A stretch of DNA of 64,000 bases from Adiantum capillus-veneris (lineage: Eukaryota; Streptophyta; Polypodiopsida; Polypodiales; Pteridaceae). The notes under the pieces are model-generated. The model did no database searches and had not been told where the DNA came from. It saw only the letters and a program-made list of their open reading frames with translations. Below are positions 52,428 through 63,370 of the stretch, piece after piece. A program made the translations under genes and the position numbers. The first letter of the stretch is position 1; each line of letters starts with the position of its first letter. The stretch covers positions 55,785,768 through 55,849,767 of the forward strand of contig CM043944.1 of the NCBI GenBank assembly GCA_014529385.2, read 5' to 3'.

Positions 52428-52565
52428 AAGTGGGAGGTTGTTGGGGTGTAGGCCAGGTGGCCGTGGGAAACCGCCCCTGTTCATACTTTCACCTAATCAA
52501 TATAGGGAGAAAAAGAGATAGATTTGACTCTTCTCTTTCTTCTCAACTAACCCAACACAGGTTGT
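52428..52565 (+). repeat. Copia polypurine tract and 3' LTR (truncated)
   Basis: The polypurine tract 'aagtgggagg' is followed by TGTTGGGGTGTAGGCC (52439). Identity with the 5' LTR continues to about 52565 ('cccaacacagg.tgt') and then stops, about 65 bases earlier than the 5' LTR would. Gypsy sequence follows. Confidence 0.8.
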
Positions 52566-52634
52566 TATAGATCTGTTTCCTAGAGGATGTGCTCAACCAG
52601 TTACAAGATCCACTCGAATGACAGAATATTGGAA

Positions 52635-53102
52635 CTACAAGTAGACATGGTTTTTAGACCAGTCATGCACCATTTTTGCTTCCCTCATGAAAGGATGTCC
52701 TAAGATCATGTCAGATGTCATAGTGTGCTGGGAGAAATCCATAACAATGAAGTTATTTCTTATTTTATGTCCAAAGACCTTGATCTTGAGATCTTCTAGC
52801 ATCCCAATAGGTTTAACAATAGACCCATTGGCCATCTTTACTACTATGGTTGTGGTCCCAAGGTGAGGTCTTTCCATAGTTTCCCAGCAATTTTTAGTCA
52901 CAATGCTAAGCCTAGCACCACCATCAAGGGTTCCCTTCACAAATAATCCCTTGCTAGTGGTTGGTACGGTTGCATTGGATTCATCGCCCTCAAAGTATTT
53001 TCCCAACGTTTCAATAGGTATTTCTTCAACAAGGTTCTCATCTAGGTTAGGTTGTGGGTCTAAGTGTTCCTCCTCTATTGGCATCTCCCTGGCTCCATCC
53101 AT
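52635..53102 (-). pseudogene. Gypsy aspartic protease (active site altered)
   Basis: A 155-residue minus-strand ORF. It contains FVKGTLDGGARLSIVTKNCW, where the active site is DGG rather than D[ST]G, then VVKMANGSIVKPIGMLEDLK and MILGHPFMREAKMVHDWSKN, the flap-end block. The fold and position fit the gypsy protease. The Ser/Thr to Gly change should abolish activity. Confidence 0.75.
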
Positions 53103-53769
53103 CTGTGAAAATTGTGGTAGCCTTACTTTTAATTCTGCATTGAGAAAATCTCAAAGAGATAAGAATAGCTTGGGGTCGTCATATAGTTTGGACATGGTGG
53201 TGGTTCTAACTTCTGAAGCCATGAACTCCATCAAGTTGAAAATATTTAACTACATCTTTTGGGCTTCAGTCCCTTGACGTGGGGAAGATGGGATCTCCAT
53301 TTCTTCAATAGGGTCAGATAGTCCCTCTGTAAACATTCTTTCCAACAAGAAGTGAGTATGCCCACTTTCCCACGACTTTAAGTCACTTTCTTCTTGGATA
53401 ACACTAAGTATGGCTAGGGGTCTATGGACTTTGTGAGGTTGTTGTCACGTAGGGAACAATGTGTCTGTAATCGGGATCTACCTAGGTGCTGGCCCAGATC
53501 CCTTTGGGTATCTTCTACCAAACTCCTTAATTGCTTGACTCAGTCAATCTCCTCTGTAGGGTTTGGATAAGTTCCTATCTTCTTCTTGGATACTCGCCAT
53601 TGTGGCTCATGATGATCTTCCTTGTTTCTTTCTTAGTGGTTGTTTTGGTCTCCCTGGTTTCACTTGAATCAGAATCCTCTCCACTATCGTTCATATATAT
53701 ACGAGGTCATCACTAGTCCAACTTCGCACTGCTTTTTCCGATCTCTTCCTTCATGTTTTCTTCTTCTTC

Positions 53770-54400
53770 TAAGATCGGGCAACTGATGCTGTGTCTCTTT
53801 CTTCAAGAATATATTTTTGTTTTTGGAGCATCGGTCGTGTGAGTACATTTACCGGTACCACAAATGTACTTTGTGATGGATTCTCGATAACCTCAATCAA
53901 GTTTGATGGCGTGATCTTCGATGCATTTGGATTATTTGGACATTGGCAATCAAATGATCTATGCCACATCGGCTACACATGAGTATCGGCATTGTAGACA
54001 TGCTCGCTTGATTGGTTTGCATTAGTGCAACATTCTTTTATAGCCTAATAGGACACTCGGCTACATGATGTGGATCTCCACACTCATAGCATTGAAGAGG
54101 TGGTCTCTTGGCAGTGTAATTGATATTTTGGCCTCTTCCAGCAAGAGCAGCTACTTGATAGACAGGTTTGACTTGTCCCCAATAGTCCTCCATGTAATAT
54201 TGTGGACTTTCTTCAAGTGCATCAATTCCATATGCAATATTAGGGTCTATATCTTCTTTACAGCCTTCCAAACAAGCAATAGATGACTCACAACCCACTT
54301 GATTCACATAAGTGATTCTCGAATGTGGTGGTTGCGGCCCTAGCACTGGAGGTGGTAAGGGTTTTATTTGAACAACATTTTGGGCCCTAGGGACCATGTG
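53770..54400 (-). pseudogene. Gypsy gag C-terminal region with zinc knuckles
   Basis: ORF 54397-54038 ends with CYECGDPHHVAECPIRL, a CCHC knuckle. It is followed in frame by CSRCGIDHL, then a frameshift into CPNNPNASK and VVPVNVLTRPMLQKQKYIL. The same layout (knuckle, second knuckle, then I/NxxTRxxxQ/AK) occurs in the plus-strand element at 61693-61935, showing that the two elements are related. Confidence 0.7.
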
Positions 54401-54648
54401 TTGTGACTTTGTTCAAGAGGTGGGACCGGCACTCAATCCCGGAGCGGTCACTTATCAAAAGCTTCCTATATCAGGTGCGTTCAAGAGGTTATTAATAATA
54501 CCTCAATATACATACTATATTTACACTACGTGCCTATTTAAAAAACCCCCACTCCCCTCTGTATGTATACATTTTGATCTTTTAATAATCCTCTCCGGTT
54601 AACTCACGTGATAGCATACACATTCTAAAAAGTGATCGCCCCGGGTAC

Positions 54649-55480
54649 TCAATGCAGGAACTCGAGGATGTCTGTCCATGCTAAGGTTGGTCTATTGGCC
54701 ATTGCGCACTTAAATACTATGCAATCCTTAGCTTGATGACCATACCTCCCATAGGCATTGCAATTCCCATTAAATTTTACTCTGAAAGTAGGGCTTTGAC
54801 TGGTACTATTTGGATCATAGCATACTGAGCACCATTGTTGCTCCCTTCTTGGATACATATGATTTTTTTGCGGAGCACAATTGTCTCTAAGACTCTCTTG
54901 AATGGCCTTGGTGAGATATGCTAAAGTCATCTAAGAAATCTTTGGCTCCTTAGCAATAGGATTTAGGGCCATTGGCTGATGCCCCGATGCTTGCGAGCCA
55001 GTAGATTTAGGCTCAACAGACACTCTTTGTCCTTAAATCGTTAAATTATCCTCCAATTGCATTGCATTGGTGGTGACTGCTTCCCAAGTGGTGATACCTC
55101 TTATAGATATCCTCATGTCGTAATCCCCTAATGAATCTATCAAGCAATTAATTATTATTGAAGTGCTCATTTGGAATACAAAGAGAATTTAAATGCTTCA
55201 AGCGAGTTCTATACCAATCCCTAGCCTTCCCACTTAAGGTTAGGCTTAAAGAATTACTCTTATGCAGGTCATTGTTTTCTCCTAGAGAATTGCATATTTG
55301 TTCAAACACTTTGATATTCTTTCTCACATCCCCGTCTCCACTAAATATTTGTGTGAGCTTGGCTATTTGTACTGCCTTACTTCTAGGCTCTCTATATCAG
55401 GCTGTTACGAATATTCTCAGCAATAGATCGATTGATATATTGAGGAAACGTTGCCAAGTCACCTAAGTGAGTAGTAACCG
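54649..55480 (-). pseudogene. Gypsy gag capsid-like region
   Basis: The minus strand reads LGDLATFPQYINRSIAENIR (about 55460-55400), then VFEQICNSLGENNDLHKSNS and LSLTLSGKARDWYRTRLKHL (about 55305-55200), the classic gag 'L.L.G.A..WY' pattern. Then LLDRFIRGLRHEDIYKR follows. The downstream ORF 54930-54649 contains CNAYGRYGHQAKDC, a CCHC knuckle whose second Cys is Tyr. There are several stops. Confidence 0.65.
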
Positions 55481-55984
55481 TGGGTGAAGGCACTCCAGAG
55501 ACCACATGTGGAGTAGGTATTGGCATTGGGCTTGGTGCATAGGAAGCCCTTGGGTTCCAAAGTTCATATTTGTGGCCCTAGGCATAGCAGACATTGGATG
55601 TGACATGCTAATGCTAGCCGGTATGGTCCCATTGAAATAAGAGCTTGGGTGTTGTGGTTGTGGATCATAGGTTGTTAAAACAATGGGAGGGGTAGGAACT
55701 ACATGAGTACAAGGACCCATAGGTGTATACGATTGGTACACACTTGTAGGTACTATTGCAGGCATTGAGCTAACATGCATCGATGCTTTACTAACAAATG
55801 AGGTCCATGGAGTGTTTCTTGGCATGCCAATCATTGGGGTAGGCATTGTAGCCATGGTGTCAGCAAGGGAAAGATGAGCTAGACTTGGAAAGGTAAAGCT
55901 ATCACTTGTGGGCTCAGATTGCACTGAGACCCTTGAAAAAACAACATTTGGAGGATCCATCGGACTTATCGAGGGAGTCTCCAT
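55463..55984 (-). pseudogene. Gypsy gag, Pro/Met-rich segment
   Basis: An open stretch of 173 residues rich in Pro, Met, Thr and Ser (TMPTPMIGMPRNTPWTSFVS, AMPRATNMNFGTQGLPMHQ). It has no domain and appears to be the flexible region ahead of the capsid. Its position between the N-terminal gag ORF and the capsid block supports membership in the same reading unit. Confidence 0.5.
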
Positions 55985-56223
55985 TTGCGATAAGGTTGGT
56001 TATTTAGCCTTCCCTTTATCCAAGAATCTCATGAGACCCGTTGAAGGCAAGTGGATACCCTTGTTCTGTCTCTCTAGCTCAATAACCCTATGGATGACCT
56101 CACAAACTCTTTGTTCTTAATCCTCTACACTAGTAGCACCCATTGTGGATTGTAGGACATCTAACCAACCCAGTGATAGGTGTGACTTGTGTATAGGTCG
56201 GTTAGAGTTTCTATTTGTAGTTT

Positions 56224-56795
56224 CTACTCCCAGTTTTCATTTAGGAACGCTCCATCTAGGATTGAGGTGCCAGGGATGTCCTTTGAACTAGATGTAATGT
56301 GGTTCTCTATGGGTTGACCCTTAGTGGTCGCTAATTTAGGAGCACTCGATTGCTCTCCTAGCAAGGATATTGACATAGGGGCTTTCACTCTTAACTCTCT
56401 TCGTTGCTCTGCCTTGCGTAAGATCGTGATTTCTTTTTTCCTAGCCTCAATTATATACCACTCAACCTCTTGCACTTCGGCAAGGCTTCTACCATCAGGT
56501 AATATAACCTCAAAGGGGAATAGCTCTGAAGAGTCAGAGGGTGCAGTGAATGGAGTATTCACGTGCACACTCCCCAAGAGCGTGCGATCTATGTTGGTCA
56601 TGAATGGGAAATTTACTTCCCCACCCCCCTCATTTACATCGTTAGCTCCATGTTCAGAGCGAGTGGCTCTACTATAGGTTTCCTTCAAGTGGCTAAGCAC
56701 GCTCGGCTCGGACCGTGGGTCCATGGCATGCATGTCTTGGCTTGAGCTATCAAGATTAGGCATTGGGTAACTATTTGGCAGACGAAGCAACCAAT
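56224..56795 (-). pseudogene. Gypsy gag N-terminal segment, 5'-truncated
   Basis: 188 open residues. SELFPFEVILPDGRSLAEVQ and VEWYIIEARKKEITILRKAEQ suggest a helix-rich gag N-terminus. The frame continues upstream only to about 56815 and no ATG with proper context is found. The LTR region of the plus-strand element begins here and probably removed the rest. Confidence 0.5.
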
Positions 56796-57678
56796 GGCCG
56801 TGGCCAGAGGATCATATTTTTCTCAGAAACCATTGTAAAATTCTTTTGTAAAGAAGCATCTCTAAGCCGGGAAATTGTCAAAAGATGTATGATTATTCTT
56901 ATGGGAGCAATTGTATATTAGAGAGCCAGTTAGAGGTTTGGGAGCTTATGGCCGGACAAGTCATTTTGTAAAGAGCTAATCTATAAAGGTCAATTTTTAA
57001 AAGTTGAAGGATAGCTTTTTAATGGAGAACTGAGAAGACAGCGTAAGTTTGAAAGCTCCTTCTTGTTCAAACTTGTAATCTTCGCCATTGCGGCTACAGC
57101 AATTCAAATTCAGATTTGATTATTGCTTGTGTTCCTCTCCTCTTGCTCTTTCATTCAAGTGTAATCATTCAAGATTCGGTGTAGGTTTTCAACTACGAGT
57201 TTGAAGCCTTAAATCGCTGTTTTGAGTGTCTATATGCGTGTTTTATGTTGTTTTGACCCTAGGAGGGGCTTTAGGGACCCTAAAACGACCCATTAGGATC
57301 ACCTGTTCGTTGTTTTTGATGAATTTGGGACGAACGATCGCGATCGTTGTACCACTCCAGAATGCTGTGACAGTGATAGGATATGTTCCTGATAGTCCCC
57401 TGTAGCTTCCTTTCAAGTTTTGTGCGATTTCGATATGATTTTCATGGTAAACGGGCATTGACTGAAGAACGGTGTAGGAGGACATAGGCAGATTACTTGG
57501 CGGTAATGCGATTGATTTACTTGTAGAATTGGTAATTTGCATCTCTTCGAGTTCACTTCATTAGGATTGACACCCTAGTGAGTTTCCATGCCTCATCCGA
57601 ATCGCTTCCCCTGTATTGATAAATATGTTGATGCTTGAGAGCTATGCTATGGACGTCCGTCGTGGCGACCCGCAAACA
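56796..57678 (+). repeat. Ty3/gypsy 5' LTR (plus-strand element)
   Basis: It ends in 'cgcaaaca' (57678), directly before the primer-binding site 'ttggcgccgttgctgggga' (57679-57697). The left boundary is not defined; it is placed where the minus-strand gag stops. It contains 'cttgtaatc' (near 57070), which could be near the RNA start or polyadenylation region, and a perfect 16-base palindrome at 57333-57348. The second LTR lies outside the window. Confidence 0.6.
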
Positions 57679-57697
57679 TTGGCGCCGTTGCTGGGGA
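57679..57697 (+). other. Gypsy primer-binding site
   Basis: 'ttggcgccgttgctgggga' is the common plant gypsy (Athila/Tat-type) primer-binding motif directly after the LTR. The exact tRNA is not assigned here. Confidence 0.8.
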
Positions 57698-59142
57698 ATG
57701 CACCTTAGGTGATGAGTGACCGAGTGCGCAGTTAGACTCCTTAAAAAAGATCAATCCACAAATCCATTTTACACCTCAGTTAGGCTGCTAGACAAGGGTT
57801 TAGAGCTTAGTGGAAGTCTAGAGCCAGTGGACCGGCTAGATCCTCTCTTAGGAGATTTAGGGAGCTGTGAGTGAATGTGTTAAAGCATTTTTGCTCTTCA
57901 ATTTCTCTAATTCGATTGAGTATTGAAATCTCATCCAAAATCCGTCGTGTTTGTTTTGTTTGATTCATTTTCTTATGTTTTTTCATTTCTGTACTTAGGA
58001 GTAGGATAAGTAAATCACATTCCAGTCAGATTTGGGGCAAAAGTCAAAGCCGAGAAACTAGAAAACCATAACTTTGGCCAAAAAAGCCATAAGACTCTGA
58101 AATTCTGAAAATCTGACCAAACAGGATTGATATTGATTCAAATCACAAAGTGGTAGCACAAAATACTAGGAAACACTTGTCAGAGGGAGCATACAAAATT
58201 TCATGAGATTTGGCCCAGGTACTACGATCGCGATCGGTGTGCCTCAGTGCCAGAATTGGACAAGATTTGACATGTGCCTTCCTGAGAAGATTCTAAACAA
58301 CTTTGTCTAAAGCAACCACACTCAAAAACATCAAAAATCAAGGAAATCAGGCCACTTGGGTAAAACTTGCCTGATAGACCTAGAAAGTGCAAAATCTTGG
58401 CTTTTGGTGATCCAAATGTAAAAAGACTTTGGGGATAGCCTTAAAACATCAGTGTCTACAAGCATGCCAAATTTGGTCTGATTTGGGCTCAGAAGTACGA
58501 TGGCGATCGGTGTACCTAAGTGTAAGAATTGGACCATATTTCATCTGTGGGATCCCCGGATGTATACAAACATAAAAGTCTAAAGGATCTAGAGCCAGAA
58601 ACCTCAAAATACTTGTCAAACCATCTGAATACAGATCCAAGTCAAAAATTGCTAAACTGGCTTAGAAATTGACTTTCAGTAGACCAAAACACATCAAAAC
58701 TGGGAAAGAACTACACAGAGGGATAGCCTGTACACAGGACAATCCTAGGTATCTCTCAAATCCCAAATCAAACATCAAAATCAAGTTAAACTGATAAATT
58801 TGGAAAAATAGACACTTCCAACCAAGAATTGGTAAATACTTGACTTTTTTGAGTCCAAATACAAAAGTGTCTGGCAGGTAGTCTTAAAATATCCTAGTGA
58901 ACAAGCTGGTGAAGTTTCATCTGATTTGGGCTCAGAAGTACGATCGCGATCGGTGTACCTATGGCCCAGATTTAGCTCATTTTTTACCTGTTCATAGACC
59001 TAGGTTATACAAGATACCAAGAGTTTTCAAAACTCAAATGGGACATACTGACAATAATCTGCAAGCAAAATTGTATTGAGATCATTTTGAAGTGTTGAAT
59101 CTGCTGACAGTTGGATTGATACAGTGATCTCATAGCCATCAA
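57698..59142 (+). other. Gypsy leader with repeated palindrome block
   Basis: No coding frame. A block around 'gatttgggctcagaagtacgatcgcgatcggtgtacc' recurs with drift at about 58205, 58480 and 58922. The 12-base palindrome CGATCGCGATCG lies at 58225-58236, 58498-58509 (one mismatch) and 58941-58952. Confidence 0.6.
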
Positions 59143-60330
59143 GTGTATTCATTTGCAGAGGCCGATCAAGTAACAACCCATGCAGTCGAAGGAATTGGAA
59201 GATCTTTCCATCTCCAGGTAAGAGGTTTGGATTTAGTCATCAGTAAATCCCACTTTCTTCATGTTTTTGAGATTGGGAAAACAAATCAACACCAGACACC
59301 TAAATTTAGCGGATCAAACGAGTGTTGCAACAACGGAGGAGAGTGTAAACCAAGGGATAGTGCGACCGTTAGAGCCGATCCTTGAAGAAGTCATCTCTGA
59401 TACTTCTTCAGAGAGATCTTCCGAGTATTTCACAGAACACTCGGGACAAATAAAACTAAACGGGAGAGAAAACATGGAAGCAGGACCATCCGACCCCTCG
59501 GCCACACTAAAGCTATTGTTCATCAAGTATCAATATGACAACAAGCAAGATGCCAAGATATACAAAGATGGTATGGACCGCTACTGTGTGAAAATAGAAG
59601 ATAGACCAAGTGAGTTCAGGGACTTAGTGCTTATGAGCTATAGCGGAGACAGGTACCTAGATGATGAGGGTATCATGTATTTGGTAGTCCTGAATCCTAA
59701 CATTGTAGACAAGTGGGGATTGATGGGCACAAAAGCCAAAATAGACAAGGAACATGAGGAAAGGGCTCCAACAATGAGCTTACCTAATGCGAGAAAACGA
59801 AACGTCAAGAGTCAATACGGATAATGTCCACTTGGGGTTATACAAGTATAATAACGGAGAGCAAGATCTCTATTATAGATGCAAGGAACCCTACGTTGGA
59901 GAGATGATTGAGCGGAAAAGACTTTATGTCTTCACCTACACAGAGGGAGCGGAAACGAAAATTGCAGCATACGACAAGTATGGAAGACGATATGCAGCAA
60001 TCGATAAAAAATAATTGGAAGGATATACGTACTTCGGGGGACCACTTCACCAGTACTATGTCACTCGAAGCCCTCTAAGACCAGTCCCTACAACTGTCAT
60101 GCCAGAACCGTTGACCACAGGCGGAGGGAGGACTCATGTAGCTGATTCTTTCAGTCGACCTCATTATTCGATGCCAAGCCCCATGGGAACATTACATTCC
60201 AGAGAATCAATGGCTACTAATCAAGGTAGTATTGTTCCTATCTCTACACATACAGCTGTAGGTCCGACATTTGCAGCCACAAAATCACAAGCCAACGAGA
60301 GCAACCTACGACCTCCATGATGCACGAGAA
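59143..60330 (+). pseudogene. Gypsy gag N-terminal region (frameshifted)
   Basis: Open pieces in two frames. 59261-59824 (LEEVISDTSSERSSEYFTEH, KLLFIKYQYDNKQDAKIYKD, MYLVVLNPNIVDKWGLMG) is followed by 59787-60320 in another frame, with a stop at 60012-60014 (YTYFGGPLHQYYVTRSPL). The composition suits the matrix-like N-terminus of a large gypsy gag. No known domain is identified. Confidence 0.5.
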
Positions 60331-61262
60331 CGATTAAGTCGAGACACGGGAACAATGAGATTGACCACTGACCATAGACAAATCAGGCCATCCCAAGTAG
60401 TGAAGTGCATGCCAAAGAAGTATAGTGGATCGGGGGATCCATATGCTCATGTATCGCTCTTCAAGCAAGTCTTAAGAGCAGAACAGATAACTGATTTTCA
60501 CACTCAATACGAGGGATTCGGGCTGACCTTGGAAGGGACGGCCTTAACCTGGTTTCAACCTTTAAACCCTAAAACTTGTCCGAATATTGAACATGTATTG
60601 CGCGAGTTCACGAAAGAATTGTCAAAACGGGATATAAAGCATAATACTGTATCACAGATATACGCTTTTAAACAAAGGGAGAATGAAAAAGTGAAGGAAG
60701 CAACATTGAGATTCAAGCAATACATTGAGAGATGCCCGAGGAGAGAATTACCGCAGGACGAGAGATTTTCTGTGCTCTTAGGAACGAAACCTTGAAAAAG
60801 GACCTTCACTTAAAGGCCTATAGCACATTCCAACAAGTTACAAGGGAAGCGTTATATCTTGTCGACAACTGCAAAGCATATGGGGAAGTGTCAGAGGATA
60901 CTGATTCAGTAACCAGTGGATCTTCTTCAATTAAAAGCGAACCCTCTACCAAGAAAGATGCCCAGGCATCCTTGATGCCGACAGCTGATCAATTGATAGA
61001 GGAGGTAACGAAGAGAATGCAGCAACATATGAGATCAAATCCGGTGATGAGACAGTCTCAGACGAGGAAGTGTGACATATGTGGGGGGGATCACCCAACG
61101 CATTGGTGCACACAACAGCCGCCGAAAGCACCAGCTACGAATGGACGAGTACTGAAATGGTGCACCATAGAACAAAAATGGACAAATTACAGCACGGAAG
61201 AGTGTTTTTATAACAAAAACTATGTGAGGGAAAGACCGTATGGGCCAGCAGGGCCACCCTAA
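60271..61262 (+). pseudogene. Gypsy gag capsid and first zinc knuckle
   Basis: CMPKKYSGSGDPYAHVSLFK and LTLEGTALTWFQPLNPKTC are the gag capsid signature (F.G..DP..H...F and L.G.A..WF). QIYAFKQRENEKVKEATLRF continues it. A frameshift near 60735-60795 (TAA/TGA closing the first frame) leads into NETLKKDLHLKAYSTFQQVT. CDICGGDHPTHWC (about 61071-61109) is a CCHC-type knuckle. A stop follows at 61260-61262. Confidence 0.8.
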
Positions 61263-62040
61263 CCACCTCCTCCAAGGTATCAAGTTGGACCAAATATGAA
61301 TCTGGTAGCAGGAGCAGACATACCTCAACCTGTATTGGGTCAACAACCTCCATTACCACAGGAAAATAGGGCCATGATTAGGTATGCTCAACCTTGTGAA
61401 GCATCACCAGGAACAAATAGTACACTTCAAGTTTCTTATTATGAGGAACCGAAGAGCCTTACACTACAGAACCTGAATCACAAATGTACGCAGACGAAGC
61501 ATATCAACAGTGGGGAAATAACGAGGGTATGGCACCACCAACGTATGTAGCACAACCTTCGAGAGATCAATATTTGGTAGACGAAAGAACATTAATGTTC
61601 ATTGCGAACTAGAATTACAAACCAAGAGGATATCCTAATAGAGCAGGACAACCTATGGGACCACCTCCTCAAAATCAAACACCAATTGGACAGTGCTATA
61701 GCTGTGGAAGTACGGATCATTGGGAACGTAACTGTCCTTTCAAAGGCGAAAGAGTGAAAATTTTTGGGTTTTGTGACGGATGTGGTGTGAATCACATATT
61801 GCCAGATTGCCCAAAAATTTCGGACAGCAAGGGAAAAGCGACTATGAATATAGTGGGGGTAATACCAAATGCAAGCAGTGGATCGGAAACCGATCCCATG
61901 ATCCATATCAATGCGATAATAACAAGAGCCCAAGCCAAGGACTTAAGGAAAAACGAGTCCGTGGAGGAAAGCGTAGAGTTACCTATACCCACAGAAAATG
62001 AAAGCTTATTCGTGAGAACCCAAAGAAATCCTGGAAGGTG
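61263..62040 (+). pseudogene. Gypsy gag linker and zinc knuckles 2-3
   Basis: A Pro/Gln-rich stretch (NMNLVAGADIPQPVLGQQPP) and a frameshift near 61450 lead to GQCYSCGSTDHWERNCPFKG (about 61690-61745). FGFCDGCGVNHILPDCPKIS (about 61769-61828) and INAIITRAQAKDLRK follow. Two knuckles in succession would bind element RNA. An in-frame stop lies near 61610 (TAG). Confidence 0.75.
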
Positions 62041-63092
62041 AAACGAGACAGGATGAAAATGAGAAGGTTGAACAGCCGAATTTCCATGCAAAACGAATTG
62101 CAAGAAATGAAGGAGCAACTCAAACAAGAGAGAGAGAGAGTAGAACTGCTGAGCATAACAACAAGCCGAGGAAAGCGTCCTCAGGGGGATCAGTCTTGGT
62201 TGACAAAGTGCTAGAGCCGTTAGATGCTCTATTACAAGCGTACGAAGCAAGGCTAAAAACAAACCAAACTTTAGAGCAAAGATGGTTAACTTATCCTCAA
62301 CCAGAAGTGGAAACAAAGCGTTTGGCAATATGTAAACACCTCATTGAAACAACCCAGGCGTTGATGGAACCTAAGATGATTAGAATCCCAGAACAAGAAG
62401 TTTTGATTCACAAAGAGTGATAAAAACTAAAAATTGATGAACCAAAACAAGTAAACGAACCCAGGCCTGAAACAATATTGCCACTGGATCATCGAGTGGT
62501 GTCGAACACGACTGATGACGCTAAGTCAATGACGATGATACCAATTCCAGAAGTTGAAGAACAATGGCCACAACACTTATGGAAAACCATTAGAAACAGA
62601 AAGAATGGAAGCGCAACGTTACATTCTGCTCCAATTCCTGAGATTAACCTGGATAATGGATTTTATCCAGCTGATATACAATCGTTGTATGGGGATGCAG
62701 GAACGAAGATTTCGATGGAAAGCAAAACCCAATCCTTGAAAACCCTGCCTTTATTTATAGGCGAACATGAGGCACAATCGAAGATAAGGTTAGTTCCATC
62801 CCAGATGAGAACTGTTCCACATATGGTTGACTCAAAAAGTCTTCAAGATATGATGTCGACACCTATAACATGCACAATCACGCTGTCCGAACTCTTGAGA
62901 GTCAGACCACACTTATGGGAAGACATGGCGAAACATTTGGAGCACAAGGGAGTAAAGATTCCTCTTCCGACAAACCTTACGGGAGAAGAAAACAAACGGA
63001 AAAGTCAACCCAAAGCCCAACCAGTGCCCATAAACAAGGTCGGAGATTACTGTGAAGGCGAGGAGGGGAATACAACACTACCTGTGGAATAT
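62041..63092 (+). pseudogene. Gypsy gag-protease connector
   Basis: It is coiled-coil-like at first (LQEMKEQLKQERERVELL). 62196-62420 and then 62478-63092 are open; the second contains MSTPITCTITLSELLRVRPH and LWEDMAKHL, a motif that usually precedes the protease in plant gypsy elements. The TAG at 63093-63095 separates it from the protease. Confidence 0.65.
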
Positions 63093-63370
63093 TAGGATAT
63101 AAAAACGATAGCTATCCTAGACAGTGGAGCGGGAGTGGTGATTGCTGCCAAGCAAATCTGGGAGAAGTGGGGCCGACCAGCTCTCAGGAAAACGAGAATG
63201 AAACTGCAACCCGCAGATGGGTATGTAGAGAGACCATTGGGAATCCTGGACCAAATAGTTGTAACTTCGTGTGGAATTAACTATGAGCACACCTTTGCTG
63301 TGGTGGATTTCGGTAAAACGAACAACTTTGACATTATTTTGGGACGACCATTTATGCGTTAGCTCAAAAT
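63093..63370 (+). pseudogene. Gypsy aspartic protease
   Basis: IKTIAILDSGAGVVIAAKQI has an intact DSG active site (about 63119-63127). LQPADGYVERPLGILDQIVV follows, and FDIILGRPFMR is the flap-end motif. A TAG (63360-63362) replaces the next codon before LKMIQDWGYEQIYLRHEE. It would process the element polyprotein. Confidence 0.82.

Larger units (their letters stand above)
45179..52565 (+). mobile_element. Ty1/copia retrotransposon nested in the gypsy element
   Basis: 5' LTR 45179-45369, primer-binding site 45372-45383, leader of about 2.5 kb, gag, protease, remnant integrase, RT, RNase H, polypurine tract (52428-52437) and a 3' LTR (52439 to about 52565). The order protease-integrase-RT-RNase H is Ty1/copia. 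By eye the two LTR copies differ by about four substitutions and one indel over about 127 bases, so the insertion is moderately young. It lies between the gypsy protease and its linker. I could not find a clear five-base target duplication. Confidence 0.88.
38945..56795 (-). mobile_element. Ty3/gypsy retrotransposon (minus strand), decayed and interrupted
   Basis: From high to low coordinates: gag (56790-53770), protease (53102-52635), nested copia element (45179-52565), acidic linker (45160-44660), RT (44306-43500), RNase H (within 43500-42376), integrase (42480-41416), then atypical ORFs. RT preceded by 'FAWTYHDMKGVPP' and integrase last is the Ty3/gypsy order; the sequence style is closest to the Athila/Tat side. 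Stops and frameshifts occur in every domain. No flanking LTR could be recognised on either side. The 5' end appears cut by the LTR of the plus-strand element. Confidence 0.75.

Noticed and set aside
56324-56677. 117-codon plus-strand ORF
   Set aside because: Shadow of the minus-strand gypsy gag ORF. The minus frame is longer and lies in order with the rest of gag.
57333-58952. Cyanobacterial HIP1-like sites or bacterial contamination
   Set aside because: The motif is CGATCGCGATCG in a repeated plant gypsy leader, not scattered GCGATCGC octamers. The surrounding sequence is typical eukaryotic retrotransposon.
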